From: Corynespora cassiicola
Lineage: Eukaryota; Ascomycota; Dothideomycetes; Pleosporales; Corynesporascaceae
DNA length: 64,000 nt
Direction: 5' to 3'
Assembly: GCA_022059125.1 (NCBI GenBank)
Contig: JAEUWY010000001.1
Span: 620,001 to 684,000 of the forward strand
Shown here: positions 33,043-43,585 of the stretch, piece after piece
Layout of the letters: each line of letters opens with the position of its first letter
Position numbering within the stretch: the stretch's first letter is position 1
Program-made: the position numbers and the translations under genes
The notes under the pieces: generated by a model
The model's input: only the letters and a program-made list of their open reading frames with translations
Database searches by the model: none
Told to the model about the DNA's origin: nothing

Positions 33043-34409
33043 GGTCGATGAGGGTTTGGAATGGCAGAAGTAAAGGAGCAAAGGTTAAAAGGGGGGAGGA
33101 ATGGTGTTTACGTTCCTCTGTTTCTTCCATCTCAAAACGAAAATGAATGTTCAGGTACTATAGATAGGCCATTCGTCGTCTCCTAGTCTGTCTGCATCAT
33201 GAAAACTTTCATGGTTGGCAGCAATCTTCTCAGAGTGCTGGTGGAGTCTGCAGAGTATGGACAAGGATTCGAGTCGGCGCCTTTGTTGGCCGCTGATTGT
33301 ACACCGGATAGCAACTTCGATTCTTCGTCTCCCTCCACCACACCCGGAGAGACGATGAACAAAGGCTCGTGGTCGCACAGCACCAATACGACCCTCGGTA
33401 TATATTGTATCGGAGGAAATCTCCATGCCTAAACAATCTTTTCCCTACATCCGCCCTTTTGTATCCACAGCAGATCATCTCCACAACACTCTCGGCGGTT
33501 TTTCTACAAGCATCTGTGGCTACGGAATGAATCCATAGCAGCCCTCGATCCTTGTATGCATTAGATTTCCTTTGTTTGAATAATCACATGCCTAGAGAGA
33601 TAGTGGCATTAGTACCGTTGCCATGGCTTCTATGGCATGCTTTGTGCTGTGTCGGTAGCTGGAGTTTCCGGGACAGTTGGGCCATGTTGATTCGCTACAT
33701 GAGACGAAACTGCCTCAAGTAAAGACAGGAGCTCAAATTATCATCGAGAAGGACGCCAAATATGTGACGCCTATTTATAACTAGACACTGTGTTATATGG
33801 TTCGCGTGTGCATTCGTCAGACTAGGCTGCGTTTTTAAACAGACAGATGGCCTTGTGGGGAGCTAATGGAACCATCTTGTTGCTCCATCCACAGGCCGCG
33901 CTCCCTGTTGTGCCTGCATCCTCGCTAGCACGACTTCCAAAGCAAATCTGAAAGATGTGTCAATGATGGCTCCCTCAATACCTTTGTGTTAGTCAAAGCC
34001 CATAATCTGCGCCATCTCGCCTTGGTCTAGTACGTGGATGATCTCATATCCAATGCCGTGCAATCACGAGGCACATGGTTCCTTGAACTTTGGAGGGGAT
34101 ATGCTGCATGCGGATGGGTAACATGTCAGCGATGAATGAGAATCATCTAGCGGAATCCGCGCGCATCAAGGTCAGCAGGCGTCTAGATCGTCAATAGAAG
34201 CAAAAGATTAGTTCCGCACTCGTACCGCCGCCGTGAAAGAAGCTTGGCTTGCCCCCCCCCCCCCCCTCTTTGTCTTCATTTCACTCTACAAATCGGACGT
34301 GGTTCCGGCTCGCATACCAATGAACAAGCTGTTCGGATCCATCTTACAACTTCTACATTTTTCTAGAACTAGATTAATTAAAGCCGTCCAAACACTTTTC
34401 TGGCCCACA
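33043..34409. other. Intergenic, no gene recognised
   Basis: About 1.4 kb with only weak short frames. A run of about 15 C lies at 34252-34266 just before the kinase-like gene. Confidence 0.5.
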
Positions 34410-35615
34410 ATGTCTTCCGAGCCGCCGGTTTCTACCAAAGAAGAAGTACTTCAAGAGCAGTTTGGCGTGAGTGATGAAGTTGAAGCCTCAAGCATATGGC
34501 GAGAAAGGGAGCACATTTACGCTTCCCCCGCTAAGGAGATGGGCAACGTAATGGATATTGGTCTTTTCCCGTACTATGCCCCAGGGCCTCTTCCAGCACC
34601 AATACCGACTGTGAGCGAGATTGTCTCGGTAGCGGCTGCATCCCATAACCTAAACGGCTCATCTTCCGGTGATACGTTGCACATTGGGCCGTACCGTGTG
34701 GAGGTTGCGGTTCAACCACTACTCTTAAGGGTCAGTATATACAATGTCAATTTTCTTGAGGGCGCTCTGGACTAATCAGCGATGGGAGATCGACAGGAGG
34801 CCGCAACCATGATCTACCTGAACCAGAGAAGTGATATAGCCCCCAAGGTGTACGCAGCCTTTGAAAGTCGAGAGGCCGACACTTTACGAATCGGCTGGGG
34901 ACGCATCAGCTACTATTACCTCATTACGGAGTTTTTCGAGGCTGAGCGTCTCAGTAGTTTCTTGGACGTGTTGGACAAAGTGCAAGATCGGGCCGTCCTG
35001 GAAAAGATTGGAGATCTCTTGGGAACAACGGTGAAGAAGCTCCGAAGCATCCAGCCTGATGACCCTAATCACTTCGGTGGCCTCTATGGTCAAGCTTACA
35101 GGACCTGCAATGCCTTCCGTTTTTCCAAAGGCCCAGACTATGAGAACTATGGCCCCTTTGATAACTACGAAACAACGGTTGACAGATTGATATGGGCTTC
35201 TATGGTAACACGGGCTATATCATCATCCAATAGGGAGTGGAGGGACTACGAAAGGGTCCTCTTTCGTGATGCTAGGAGAATTCTTCTCGATTCGGCAACA
35301 GAGGAAGATCGCAAGCCCGTACTTACTTTTTTCCTCTTCATGGAGTACAATATCCTGGTACAGTTAGTTCGAGATGAAGAAGGGAAGATCATCGATGTTA
35401 AAAAAATCTCCTTTGCAAGGTGGGAACCATTGGGCTGGATGCCTTCATGGTACGACGTTGCATACTTTCAAAGAGAAGCAAAGATTGTTCACCTGGAAAA
35501 GTGGGCGCCCCTCATGCAAAAGGTCCTGGATCAGATAGAGCTTGAGAATATGGAACTCGCAGATTTCTACGAGCGAGGCCTCACAGACATGGTATTCCCC
35601 CTTGATGTTTCATAG
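34410..35615 (+). CDS. APH-like kinase-fold protein lacking catalytic residues
   Basis: Two exons: 34410-34734 and 34780-35615, joining LLLRV to TMGDRQEAATMIY; 386 residues. The frame is open upstream with ATGs at 34233 and 34320, so the start is uncertain; 34410 (MSSEPPVSTKEEV) resembles related proteins. The layout follows fungal aminoglycoside-phosphotransferase-like proteins: a tail-like N-part, EEA helix (ERQ-type, here DRQEAATMIYLNQ), YYYLITEFFEAERLSS hinge, GGLYGQAYRTCNAF, and the end WEPLGWMPSWYDVAYF. Where active members have a T-H-F-D-L-K-x-x-N loop, this reads TFFLFMEYNI, and the I-D-W-E metal site reads FARWEP. Thus the catalytic Asp and the metal Asp are both absent. Likely a pseudoenzyme or an early-decay gene with the frame still open. 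Confidence 0.65.
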
Positions 35616-36011
35616 GCGATGCTTCAAGAAGTACTAGTACTTTTGGGTGCCTTGCACTACATGTCAACTAGTTATCGTCTTTACAGATCGCGCCTATTTC
35701 GAGATTTTCGTTAAAATACTTGGGAGAAAAATGAGCAAGTATTACAAAAGAAAACCTAGTTGTCTTAGTTTTAAGTCTAGCTACAGTAATTTGTGTAGAG
35801 AGACATGGATCAAATGTAACTTTTAATGTGAAATTTTCAGTAAAGTCATGTTGCTAAGTTTGACGGTTTTATCCAAATCAGAAGTCTATGGTCTATTTCC
35901 TCATCTCGTTCTATAGCATATGACACACCGTTTCAACCCTCTTATGCACGCGTTTCTCTCAAATCGTTCTCTTCGCATGCTTGATACATGTAGTGCCGAC
36001 CAAGTAGTTAG
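35616..36011. other. AT-rich intergenic, no gene recognised
   Basis: AT-rich 3' flanks of the kinase-like gene (plus) and the fragmented locus (minus). Nothing else seen. Confidence 0.5.
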
Positions 36012-37552
36012 TCAAGATCCATCTGACTGTGCAGAGCCATTGTCTCCCATCGACCCTGCCAAGTCGCGATGGATGTCCGGGTACGTTTTTGCATCGCTCT
36101 TCAGAAGCTTGGCCACACGACCAATCCATCCTTTTGAGTCATTTTGATACTCTTTCCTGCATATATCCTCAAATTTGCCGGCCTGTTCGATTGGGATCAT
36201 TCCTAAGTTTTTCGGTTTCTCGAAAGCATGGCATCTCTGGGGATTACGAATTATATCATCTTTCAGTTCATAGTACCAGTCGCATATGACTTGCTGATTC
36301 TTACCCAGTGTATTGATATCGGTACCTGAGCAGTCAGCTAAGGATATCCAGTAATCTGCCGTGGTTTCTTTACGACAATGTTCTTTGACATGAGATCTGA
36401 GCTTACTTTGGGGGACTAAGAACAGACTTTTTTTAAGGGTATACCTGCATTTTTCGACAACTACAGACGGCATGGCTTCTGAACTAGAGGGATTGGAAGA
36501 TTCAGAAGAATAGGTTCTTTGGCTGCGGAAGACAGTAGTGATTCGGATAAGGAAGGCAAATATGTAGAATTATGGACGTCAAACAAGGAATATGGCTTGA
36601 TCAAGTGTCGGTCAATGTTCAATGCAGATGATACTTGGGTGTCTTTTTATATCTCAACGGAGATGTTTTGTAAACGAGGAGATTGCTTGTCCGAGTTTGC
36701 CTTCTTCAGACATTCTCGAACAAAACTGTCAAGCGAGAGACTGTCTTGGAATATTGTCCGTTCTGGAAGTAAAGCGACATGAGACTTCATGATAGGTTTC
36801 TTTGTTTATGCTTCCAAGACGTCTTCCGGAAAGCAATCATCAACTTGCCAAACAGTGAATCATGGCCACTAATAAGAAAGTCTTTTCAAGCATGCAGGGT
36901 TCCTCGCAAAATCAATAAGTAGACAGCGTCAAGAAGTATAGCTGATCACATTGGCACCTGAGGACTTGGAAGATCACTTTTGCAAGGGAGTCACCTTCTG
37001 GTTCAACATTGATGGCGGCAGGATTTACACACTGTAAAGCCTTGTCTTTCACACCGTCCATAGTCCCTAGTAATGAGACCTGATTGTAGCGCCATTGCTC
37101 TAGCCACGCTTCCCTCAGTATTTTGTGAGCTTTGGCTTTGCGAATGAAGCACAAGCTTGCTGCACGATAATTTTTGGTGGTCCTCAATTTTTTCTGCGCC
37201 AAAAACACATCGTTTGACCTTGAGACCCAGACGAGACCACTGAAATGCTGGCCACTCATACTAGAGTCCGGTAGGTGGAGAATGGCTCCATCTAAGATGC
37301 CCTGGTAGTTTGCCTCCAAATCCTCAAAAGTAACTGTCATGGGCCTTCTTCATTTGCCTCATCAACACTTTTGTTATATAGTTGTATCATTGTTGTAACT
37401 GGCGTGAAGTCGTGAATTTCAAATTCAATGTCCCAAAAAGGTAAGTGTAGCCTACGCGGCGCTAAAAACTGCCTCGGCGGGGCCGATGAGGGGTATTGCC
37501 CAGCATGATCAAACCTCCCGATGGGTGGAGGAGGCGTTGCAACCTTGGACAT
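36012..37552 (-). pseudogene. Fragmented protein gene of unknown family
   Basis: Three sizeable minus-strand frames lie in order: 37552-37337 (ends HDFTPVTTMIQLYNKSVDEANEEGP), 37340-36912 (MTVTFEDLEANYQG ... QHFSGLVWVSRSNDV ... CQCDQLYFLTLSTY) and 36473-36012 (PQSKLRSHVKEHCRKE ... WISLADCSGTD). The first stop and the second start overlap as ATGA, so a one-base shift separates them. Between the second and third, minus-strand text such as LPERTIFQDSLSLDSFVREC still looks coding but is cut by several stops. I could not join these with convincing introns. Family not recognised. Either a decayed gene or one with unusual splicing. Confidence 0.45.
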
Positions 37553-37862
37553 TGAGTTCTTTCGCCTCCACTTAGTGGATGAGTGGAGATCTAGGGACGG
37601 GGTACTCGGAGACTATTGTCGCGAGAGAAGCGATCATGTACCGAGATCGTCGCGGCAAGCACTCGTGCATGTGTGTCAGCTTCTCCCGATACAAGGAGAC
37701 ATGTTGAGTTTAGACTTGCTCTCTCTTGCTGGAATTACTCCACCTTCATCATCCTCTGCGGCATCCTGTCCAAGTGGGAGTCTAAGAGTGCTCATCTAGC
37801 CCCTTGAGTGAGCACCCATCATTTTCGAACCACAACACCCGCGTCGCAGCAGCGAAACAGAT
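37553..37862. other. Promoter region of the rhamnosidase gene
   Basis: About 310 bp between the outermost start of the fragmented locus (minus) and the GH78 ATG (plus). No distinct element beyond CT-rich stretches near the ATG. Confidence 0.4.
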
Positions 37863-40565
37863 ATGGCGACCATCACAGACGTACGCTTCGAGCACTACCT
37901 CCCCTCGAATACACTGGGTGTGCACGAACCGAAACCCCGCATCTCCTGGACCTACGCTTCAGCCGCACCGTTCCACCAGCAAAGCTACACCCTGGAAGTG
38001 ACCGAACACACAACATCCGGAGGCCCAAGACTGCTATCCTCGACCGCAGTCCCGTCGTCAAAGTCCACGCTCGTCCCCTGGCCTCTGGAGGCGGGCCTCG
38101 CATCCCGCCAGCGCATCTCGGCCCGCGTCAAGGCTACGTCGTCGAATGGCGAAACCACCGACTGGAGCGCCCCCGCGTTCCTGGAGACGGGCCTTTTGAG
38201 CGCAGACGATTGGTCGCCCACGAAGCGCATCTCGTCCCCCTGGCCCAGGGACAGCTCCAAGCCGCAGCCCGAGGAGCTCTACCGCAAAACGTTCGCCCTT
38301 GCCGGCGGCGAGGTCGCCTCCGCTCGGCTGTACGTCACGGCCCAGGGCGTCTACGAGGCCGAGATCAATGGCAGGCGCGTCGGCGACTATTTCCTCGCGC
38401 CTGGATGGACAGAGTATGCGGGCAGACTGCAGTACCAGACCTATGACGTTTCCTCGCTGCTGGCCTGCAGGGAGGAGAATTGCGTGGGCGTCAGGGTGGC
38501 TGAGGGATGGTTCAGCGGGAGGCTGGGGTTCGAAGGGGGGAAAAGGGGGATATGGGGGGATAGGAATGCTGTGTTGGCGCTGCTCGAGGTGACGTTCAAG
38601 GATGGGGCAAAGTCGGTGGTCGCGACGGACGACACTTGGAGCGTGCGGACGGGCCCCATCAAGCAGGCGGAGCTGTACGACGGGGAGAGGTATGACGCAA
38701 GAGAAGAAGTTGCCGGGTGGTCGAGCCCAAAGGCTGCGTCGGACGCGCAATCGTGGGTTGGGGTCGAGGTTCTGGATGCACTGCCGCCGGAGACGAGGTT
38801 GGTCGCTGGATATGGGGAGCCCGTTCGGCGGATCGAGACGGTCAGGGCGATTGAGAAGATCACCACACCCTCGGGCAAGACCATCTTGGACTTTGCCCAG
38901 AATCTGGTTGGCTATCTGCGACTCAAAGACTTGAAGGCTCCGCGCGGTCATACCGTGACGCTCAGACATGCGGAGGTGCTCGAGAATGGCGAGCTTGGTC
39001 TGCGACCCCTGCGGATATGTGAGGCAAAAGACGAGTACACTGCAAAAGGCGACGATTCTGGAGAGTCCTGGGAACCGCGGTTCACTTTTCACGGCTTTCG
39101 GTACGCACAAATCGACAACTGGCCAGAGAGTGGAAACCTGATGGATTCGATCGAGGCCGTAGTGTGCCACACGGACATGCAAAAGATTGGGCATTTCCAC
39201 TGCTCCAACGACATGGTCAACAAACTGTACCGGAACGTCTGCTGGAGCATGAGAGGTAACTTCCTCTCCATCCCCACAGATTGCCCGCAGCGGGACGAGC
39301 GGCTTGGTTGGACCGGAGACCTTGCCTTGTTTGCGCCTACTGCTGCGTTTCTCTACCAATGCAGTGGCATCCTGAAGAACTGGCTCGTAGACTTTGAAAT
39401 CGCACAGCAACGACTAGGCGGTCTTCCGGCTACGGTAGTCCCCGATATACTTTCAGACCACAAGCTATGGGGTCTCACCCTGCCCCTCGCCATCTGGCAC
39501 GATGTTGCCGTCCTCGGGCCCTGGGCCGTGTACTCTGCAACAGGAGACGTCCAAGTCCTCCGCACGCAGTACAAGAGCATGCAGCAATGGGTCAACAAGA
39601 TGGATAGACATGTAGAAAGCCTCACGCCCAACCTCTGGCACCCCAAACACTTCCAGCTCGGCGACTGGCTGGACCCGGCCGCTCCCCCCGAATCCCCCTG
39701 GAAGAGCGCAACGGACAGCAAACTCGCCGCAGACGCCTTTCTGATCCAGACACTGCGACTCATGGCCTCGATCGCCCGCCTTGTCGGCCAGCCTGACGAT
39801 GCGAGCGCGTACGAGGACGACTTTTCCGCCGCCCGCCGCCAGTTCCAGGACGAGTACGTGTCGCCCAATGGCCGGCTTTCGTCGGACTCGCAGACTGCCT
39901 ACGCGCTGGCCATCACCTTCGACCTCCTCTCCCCTTTGCAGCGGGCGGGCGCAGGGGCCCGCCTCGCGCGCATCGTGCGCACCAACGCATTCAAGATCGG
40001 GACCGGCTTCGCGGGCACGCCGTACGTGTGCGAGGCGCTCGCGCAGACGGGCCATGGGCAGGTGGCCTACGCCATGCTGCTCAACGCCGCGTGCCCGTCG
40101 TGGCTGTACCCCATCTCCATGGGCGCGACCACGACGTGGGAGCGCTGGGATAGCATGCTGCCCGACGGGACGGTCAATCCGGGCGAGATGACGAGCTTCA
40201 ATCACTATGCGTTTGGGGCGGTCGTGACGTTCTTGCATGAGCGGGTTGCGGGGCTCAGGCGCGAGGGGGCGGGGTGGGAGAGCATCAGGGTGGAGCCGTT
40301 GGTGGGTGGGGGTTTTACGAGTGCCGAGGCGGAGCATGTCACGCCGTATGGGAAGGCGGCTGTGTCGTGGAAGGTCGAGGGCGATGGTGAGTTTAGGATT
40401 GAAGTCGAGGTTCCTCAGGGAACGAGCGCCGAGATCGTCATTCCGGATGGCAAGGGAAAGAAGAGGGAGAAAGTTGGAGCTGGGAAGTGGGTGTTTGAAA
40501 CAAGATATGAGAAGAAGGACGACTGGCCTGTAAAGCCCATAAATCCTCTTCCGGCTGGTCTGTAG
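37863..40565 (+). CDS. GH78 alpha-L-rhamnosidase
   Basis: Single exon of 900 residues, full length for the family, with no signal peptide, so probably intracellular. N-terminal beta-sandwich with EHYLPSNTLGVHEPKPRISW, then the rhamnosidase N domain (ARLYVTAQGVYEAEINGRRVGD, APGWTEYAGRLQYQTYD), the concanavalin-like domain, and the alpha/alpha-six barrel. The catalytic segment DCPQRDERLGWTGDLALFAPTAAF carries the conserved acid residues; the second key Glu lies in TTWERWDSMLPDG near residue 760. The C-terminal domain starts at about 800. It removes terminal L-rhamnose from flavonoid glycosides or rhamnogalacturonan fragments; a cytosolic form would act on imported small glycosides. Nearby is no rhamnose catabolic gene. 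Confidence 0.92.
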   Translation: MATITDVRFEHYLPSNTLGVHEPKPRISWTYASAAPFHQQSYTLEVTEHTTSGGPRLLSSTAVPSSKSTLVPWPLEAGLASRQRISARVKATSSNGETTDWSAPAFLETGLLSADDWSPTKRISSPWPRDSSKPQPEELYRKTFALAGGEVASARLYVTAQGVYEAEINGRRVGDYFLAPGWTEYAGRLQYQTYDVSSLLACREENCVGVRVAEGWFSGRLGFEGGKRGIWGDRNAVLALLEVTFKDGAKSVVATDDTWSVRTGPIKQAELYDGERYDAREEVAGWSSPKAASDAQSWVGVEVLDALPPETRLVAGYGEPVRRIETVRAIEKITTPSGKTILDFAQNLVGYLRLKDLKAPRGHTVTLRHAEVLENGELGLRPLRICEAKDEYTAKGDDSGESWEPRFTFHGFRYAQIDNWPESGNLMDSIEAVVCHTDMQKIGHFHCSNDMVNKLYRNVCWSMRGNFLSIPTDCPQRDERLGWTGDLALFAPTAAFLYQCSGILKNWLVDFEIAQQRLGGLPATVVPDILSDHKLWGLTLPLAIWHDVAVLGPWAVYSATGDVQVLRTQYKSMQQWVNKMDRHVESLTPNLWHPKHFQLGDWLDPAAPPESPWKSATDSKLAADAFLIQTLRLMASIARLVGQPDDASAYEDDFSAARRQFQDEYVSPNGRLSSDSQTAYALAITFDLLSPLQRAGAGARLARIVRTNAFKIGTGFAGTPYVCEALAQTGHGQVAYAMLLNAACPSWLYPISMGATTTWERWDSMLPDGTVNPGEMTSFNHYAFGAVVTFLHERVAGLRREGAGWESIRVEPLVGGGFTSAEAEHVTPYGKAAVSWKVEGDGEFRIEVEVPQGTSAEIVIPDGKGKKREKVGAGKWVFETRYEKKDDWPVKPINPLPAGL

Positions 40566-40934
40566 GGTAACAGGTATACTTTGGCTTTGGGCCGCCGATC
40601 CTGTAAGCAATTGCTAGTAATCCTTGGTGTAAACTAGGCCTTTAGCAGATATAGATACACTGTAACTTGAAAGCATTGCGCCAAACTTGACTTTATAAAC
40701 GGACTATATCGAAAACTCTGGTTTTAAAGATCTTTAGAGTTTAAGGAGGGGATTAAACTAACTTTCATCGTTTTCTATGTTTGGAAGGAGTCTCTGTAGC
40801 GTAAAACTTGGGAACGAAATTACATTCTCGTGTTCAAAAAGAGGTTCTATAGCTAAAGATAAAAAAAAAAAGTTCGGTCAAATCTCACGGTACTCCCTAA
40901 TACCGGCCATCTTTATATCGCTGCATCACAAGTC
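40566..40934. other. AT-rich intergenic between convergent genes
   Basis: AT-rich 3' flank with a poly-A run at 40861-40871. No gene seen. Confidence 0.5.
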
Positions 40935-41924
40935 CTACCCCGAGATCGTCTCCATCGAAGTCGGTTCCGAAGAAGGAGTTGGCGGAAACGTCGAGGACCA
41001 CAAGTTTTGCACACCGGACTTCGGAGCAAATTCCAGCCTATTGGGTTCTCTGCCACCCAATCCGCCATGAATGTGTGAGATCTCCAGTGGCGCCAGACCA
41101 AAATTTGGCTTCTCAGCCCTAGCCTTCAAGTCGTTCAAAATGACGAATTCAAGTTGGAGTTTGAACGCGTACACAAACGAATGAAGCACGGCCTTGAGCG
41201 TGAAGTATTCGCAGTAGTCGAGCACAATGACGACAACATCACACAGAATGACGATGACCTGAACCCACAATAGCAACATGACTGTCTTTCTTATTCCATT
41301 GTGGAGCGTTTCGTGCCGCTGCGCATAGCTCGAATAGATGTACACTCCCGAGATGATGATTTCCTGGACCGAGAACGCCATCACCTGTACGCGCTCCATG
41401 GGCGCCATGTACGGTAGAAACTTCTCGTGCGTTCCACTGTTGGACACTCCAAACTGGAACACAATGGTCGGGACGTGGAAGAGGAAGGCATCGGTGATGA
41501 TCATGGCGAGGATCAACTTGATCACTCGATCTGGGAGCGAAGTGCCGATAACGATACGGAGCCGCGAGTACAGCACAACCGAGAACCCAGTCACCATGCC
41601 GACCCATCCTATTTCCGCTAGAACGGTTGAAAAGATCCAGTTGCACTGTGGTACACAGAACTTGAGCACGGACCCGATGGCATGTATCGTGGTGCCCCAT
41701 GTGCAGGCCAACACGGACCAAAAGTATAGTCCAGAGTAGCGTTTGAATGTGTAGAAGATCCAGACGGTGAGCTCGACTGTCATCCAGATGGGCAAGGCAG
41801 TGAAGACGGCAATGATGGACCATACGGTCTGGTTCCACGGAAGCGGGCCAGAGCGCGCGAAGGACCAGTCAAAGTCTGCCAAGGGTACCCATGGGACGGT
41901 GATGTTGGAGACGGGGGATGGCAT
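40935..41924 (-). CDS. Seven-transmembrane protein of a fungal-only family (DUF7703-like)
   Basis: Single exon, 329 residues, start at 41924. About seven hydrophobic helices: IIAVFTALPIWMTVELTVWIF, LYFWSVLACTWGTTIHAIGS, WIFSTVLAEIGWVGMVTGFS, LILAMIITDAFLFHVPTIVF, MAFSVQEIIISGVYIYSSY, VMLLLWVQVIVILCDVVVIV and a final SFVYAFKLQLEFVIL. N-linked site near the N-terminus (SNITV, outside) and a cytosolic Pro/Ser-rich tail. The layout resembles the fungal integral-membrane family often annotated DUF7703 and, more loosely, PTH11-like receptors, but lacks a CFEM domain. Function unknown. Confidence 0.7.
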   Translation of the reverse strand: MPSPVSNITVPWVPLADFDWSFARSGPLPWNQTVWSIIAVFTALPIWMTVELTVWIFYTFKRYSGLYFWSVLACTWGTTIHAIGSVLKFCVPQCNWIFSTVLAEIGWVGMVTGFSVVLYSRLRIVIGTSLPDRVIKLILAMIITDAFLFHVPTIVFQFGVSNSGTHEKFLPYMAPMERVQVMAFSVQEIIISGVYIYSSYAQRHETLHNGIRKTVMLLLWVQVIVILCDVVVIVLDYCEYFTLKAVLHSFVYAFKLQLEFVILNDLKARAEKPNFGLAPLEISHIHGGLGGREPNRLEFAPKSGVQNLWSSTFPPTPSSEPTSMETISG

Positions 41925-42958
41925 TCTGGAGATAATAAAGATGTTGGAGTAAGTGAAATTAATGTAGAAATTTTCAAAGCTACTGTAACTATGTACTTTA
42001 TATGATGATGTCTTTTCTGTTCGAGTAGATGGAGAAATGCTACTGAGAAGCTTTGAAATCGTCAGGCATCAAGCGCATCTTTTAAGCACCACTCCGTATA
42101 CCGGACGAGGCTCCGATACACACCGTCAGACTGCATATCGTAGCTGGCGATATCTTCCACAGCCTGTTCCGTGCAGCATTCCATGCGTAAGGAAAGACAG
42201 CTATGTGCAGTATTTTCTAGAGCATGGGGCTATCACGGCTAAAAAAAAGAGAGGGAATCCTTATCGCTCACCGCCTCCAACATCAAACCCACTGAAAGTG
42301 TATGGTTGATGTGATATGAAGGTATGCGGGGGCCGAACAAGCTCAATTTTTTTTTCATCCACTCGAAGATCGGGGATAAAACAATGAGGGTATGTGTGCA
42401 CTGAACCCCGGCGTGTCTTACATAAGATCAGTGCCATATCGGAGCCTCGACACTGTGGGGTTACACGATTCTGTATGCTGCATATCCACGGGGGAAAACC
42501 CCGCCCCATCATACGAGCAGCTGAAAAAATGGAGTCTACGATGAAGGCGATAGGGACAGTAAGAGTGCCTTGAACCGGCAGGAGATGATATGTTTGGCTG
42601 AAAACGGTGCTTATAGCCCCATCATCTTTGATTCAATCGCTCCATCTACTCACTTCCAACCTCATTGCATGAGATTAATGTCTCGCAGCCTCAAGAATCA
42701 ATAATTTACTCAGCTATGAGGTGTGGTATACGGCCCCAATTGGTTTCTGATAATCATATCACTTGCTGACCATTGCTCCAGAAAACACGGACTTACCGAT
42801 AGCCCTCATAGAAGCAGAATTCCGTGGCAGCATAGAAGCCTGAGATACAATTATCCCCAAGTCATGTATAAAAGCAGGCCCACCGATGAATTTGATCATC
42901 ATCCACCGCAATTCTTAATTCCCACATTTTGATAACGCTGGCTACGAGATCTACGACA
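41925..42958. other. Divergent intergenic; promoter of small secreted protein
   Basis: No gene seen. TATAAA at 42867-42872 precedes the secreted-protein gene by about 90 nt. Confidence 0.5.
42867..42872 (+). promoter_or_regulatory. TATA box of small secreted protein gene
   Basis: TATAAA in the context CATGTATAAAAGC, about 90 nt upstream of the ATG at 42959. Confidence 0.55.
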
Positions 42959-43585
42959 ATGAAGGCTTCATTCTTTGGTATCTTGATTGCTTTCGGGCTT
43001 TATGTAAACGCCGTCTCCATTCCAACAGTCGACAGCGCCCAACCTGATGCTGCAGCCATAGCATTCGGCAAGGCTGAAGTAGAGAAGAGGGCCGAAGGCG
43101 GGGTAATTATTATTGACAACAACTACTCAAGACATCTAACGACCATTGATCTCTAGGTTTACATCTGTACCGAGCAATATTGGCAAGGAGAGTGCGGATA
43201 CAAGAAACAGCCCCTGGGCGTGTGTATTCATCTCGATGCCCCTTGGGTATATTAGCTGCTACTATCTTGCTTTCTGCGAATGTTGACACTTTGACAGAAA
43301 TATACTATATCCTCCTTTGGGCCAGATGGAGGTATAGTCTGCAGTTGGTATAGGTCAGATTCCCTTTCTGTATAACTATGCTTTTCGTAGATGAACTTAC
43401 AGGATAGCAGTGACTATAATTGCAAGAATTGGCTCGAGGGAAACATTAGATACCCGGGAATTGCTGACATGGATACACCCGTTCCTGGAGTTCCTGGGTG
43501 CAAGCGCCAGTCTGAGGAAAGGGTTGGCCTTGAGCCGAGATGCTTTGGTAATAAACTTGGGTCCTTCTTGTGTACCGCAGGCTAA
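42959..43585 (+). CDS. Small secreted protein, crystallin-like cysteine pattern
   Basis: Proposed four exons: 42959-43102, 43157-43246, 43298-43353, 43408-43585; 155 residues. Signal peptide MKASFFGILIAFGLYVNAVS, then a propeptide ending VEKRAEGG (KR as a Kex2 site). The mature part VYICTEQYWQGECGYKKQPLG, CIHLDAPW, ISSFGPDGGIVCSWY, DYNCKNWLEG, RYPGIADMD follows the pattern of a common family of ascomycete small secreted proteins with a beta/gamma-crystallin-like repeat. Exon 1, exon 2 and the ISSFGPD exon are well supported; the last junction (GATAG acceptor at 43407) and the C-terminal 40 residues after IADMD are uncertain, and the family usually ends soon after that point. Confidence 0.65.

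Noticed and set aside
38058..39410. 450-codon minus-strand open frame
   Set aside because: Antisense to the well-supported GH78 gene; no recognisable domain and shadow composition.
39465..40610. 381-codon minus-strand open frame
   Set aside because: Also antisense to GH78, same reasoning.
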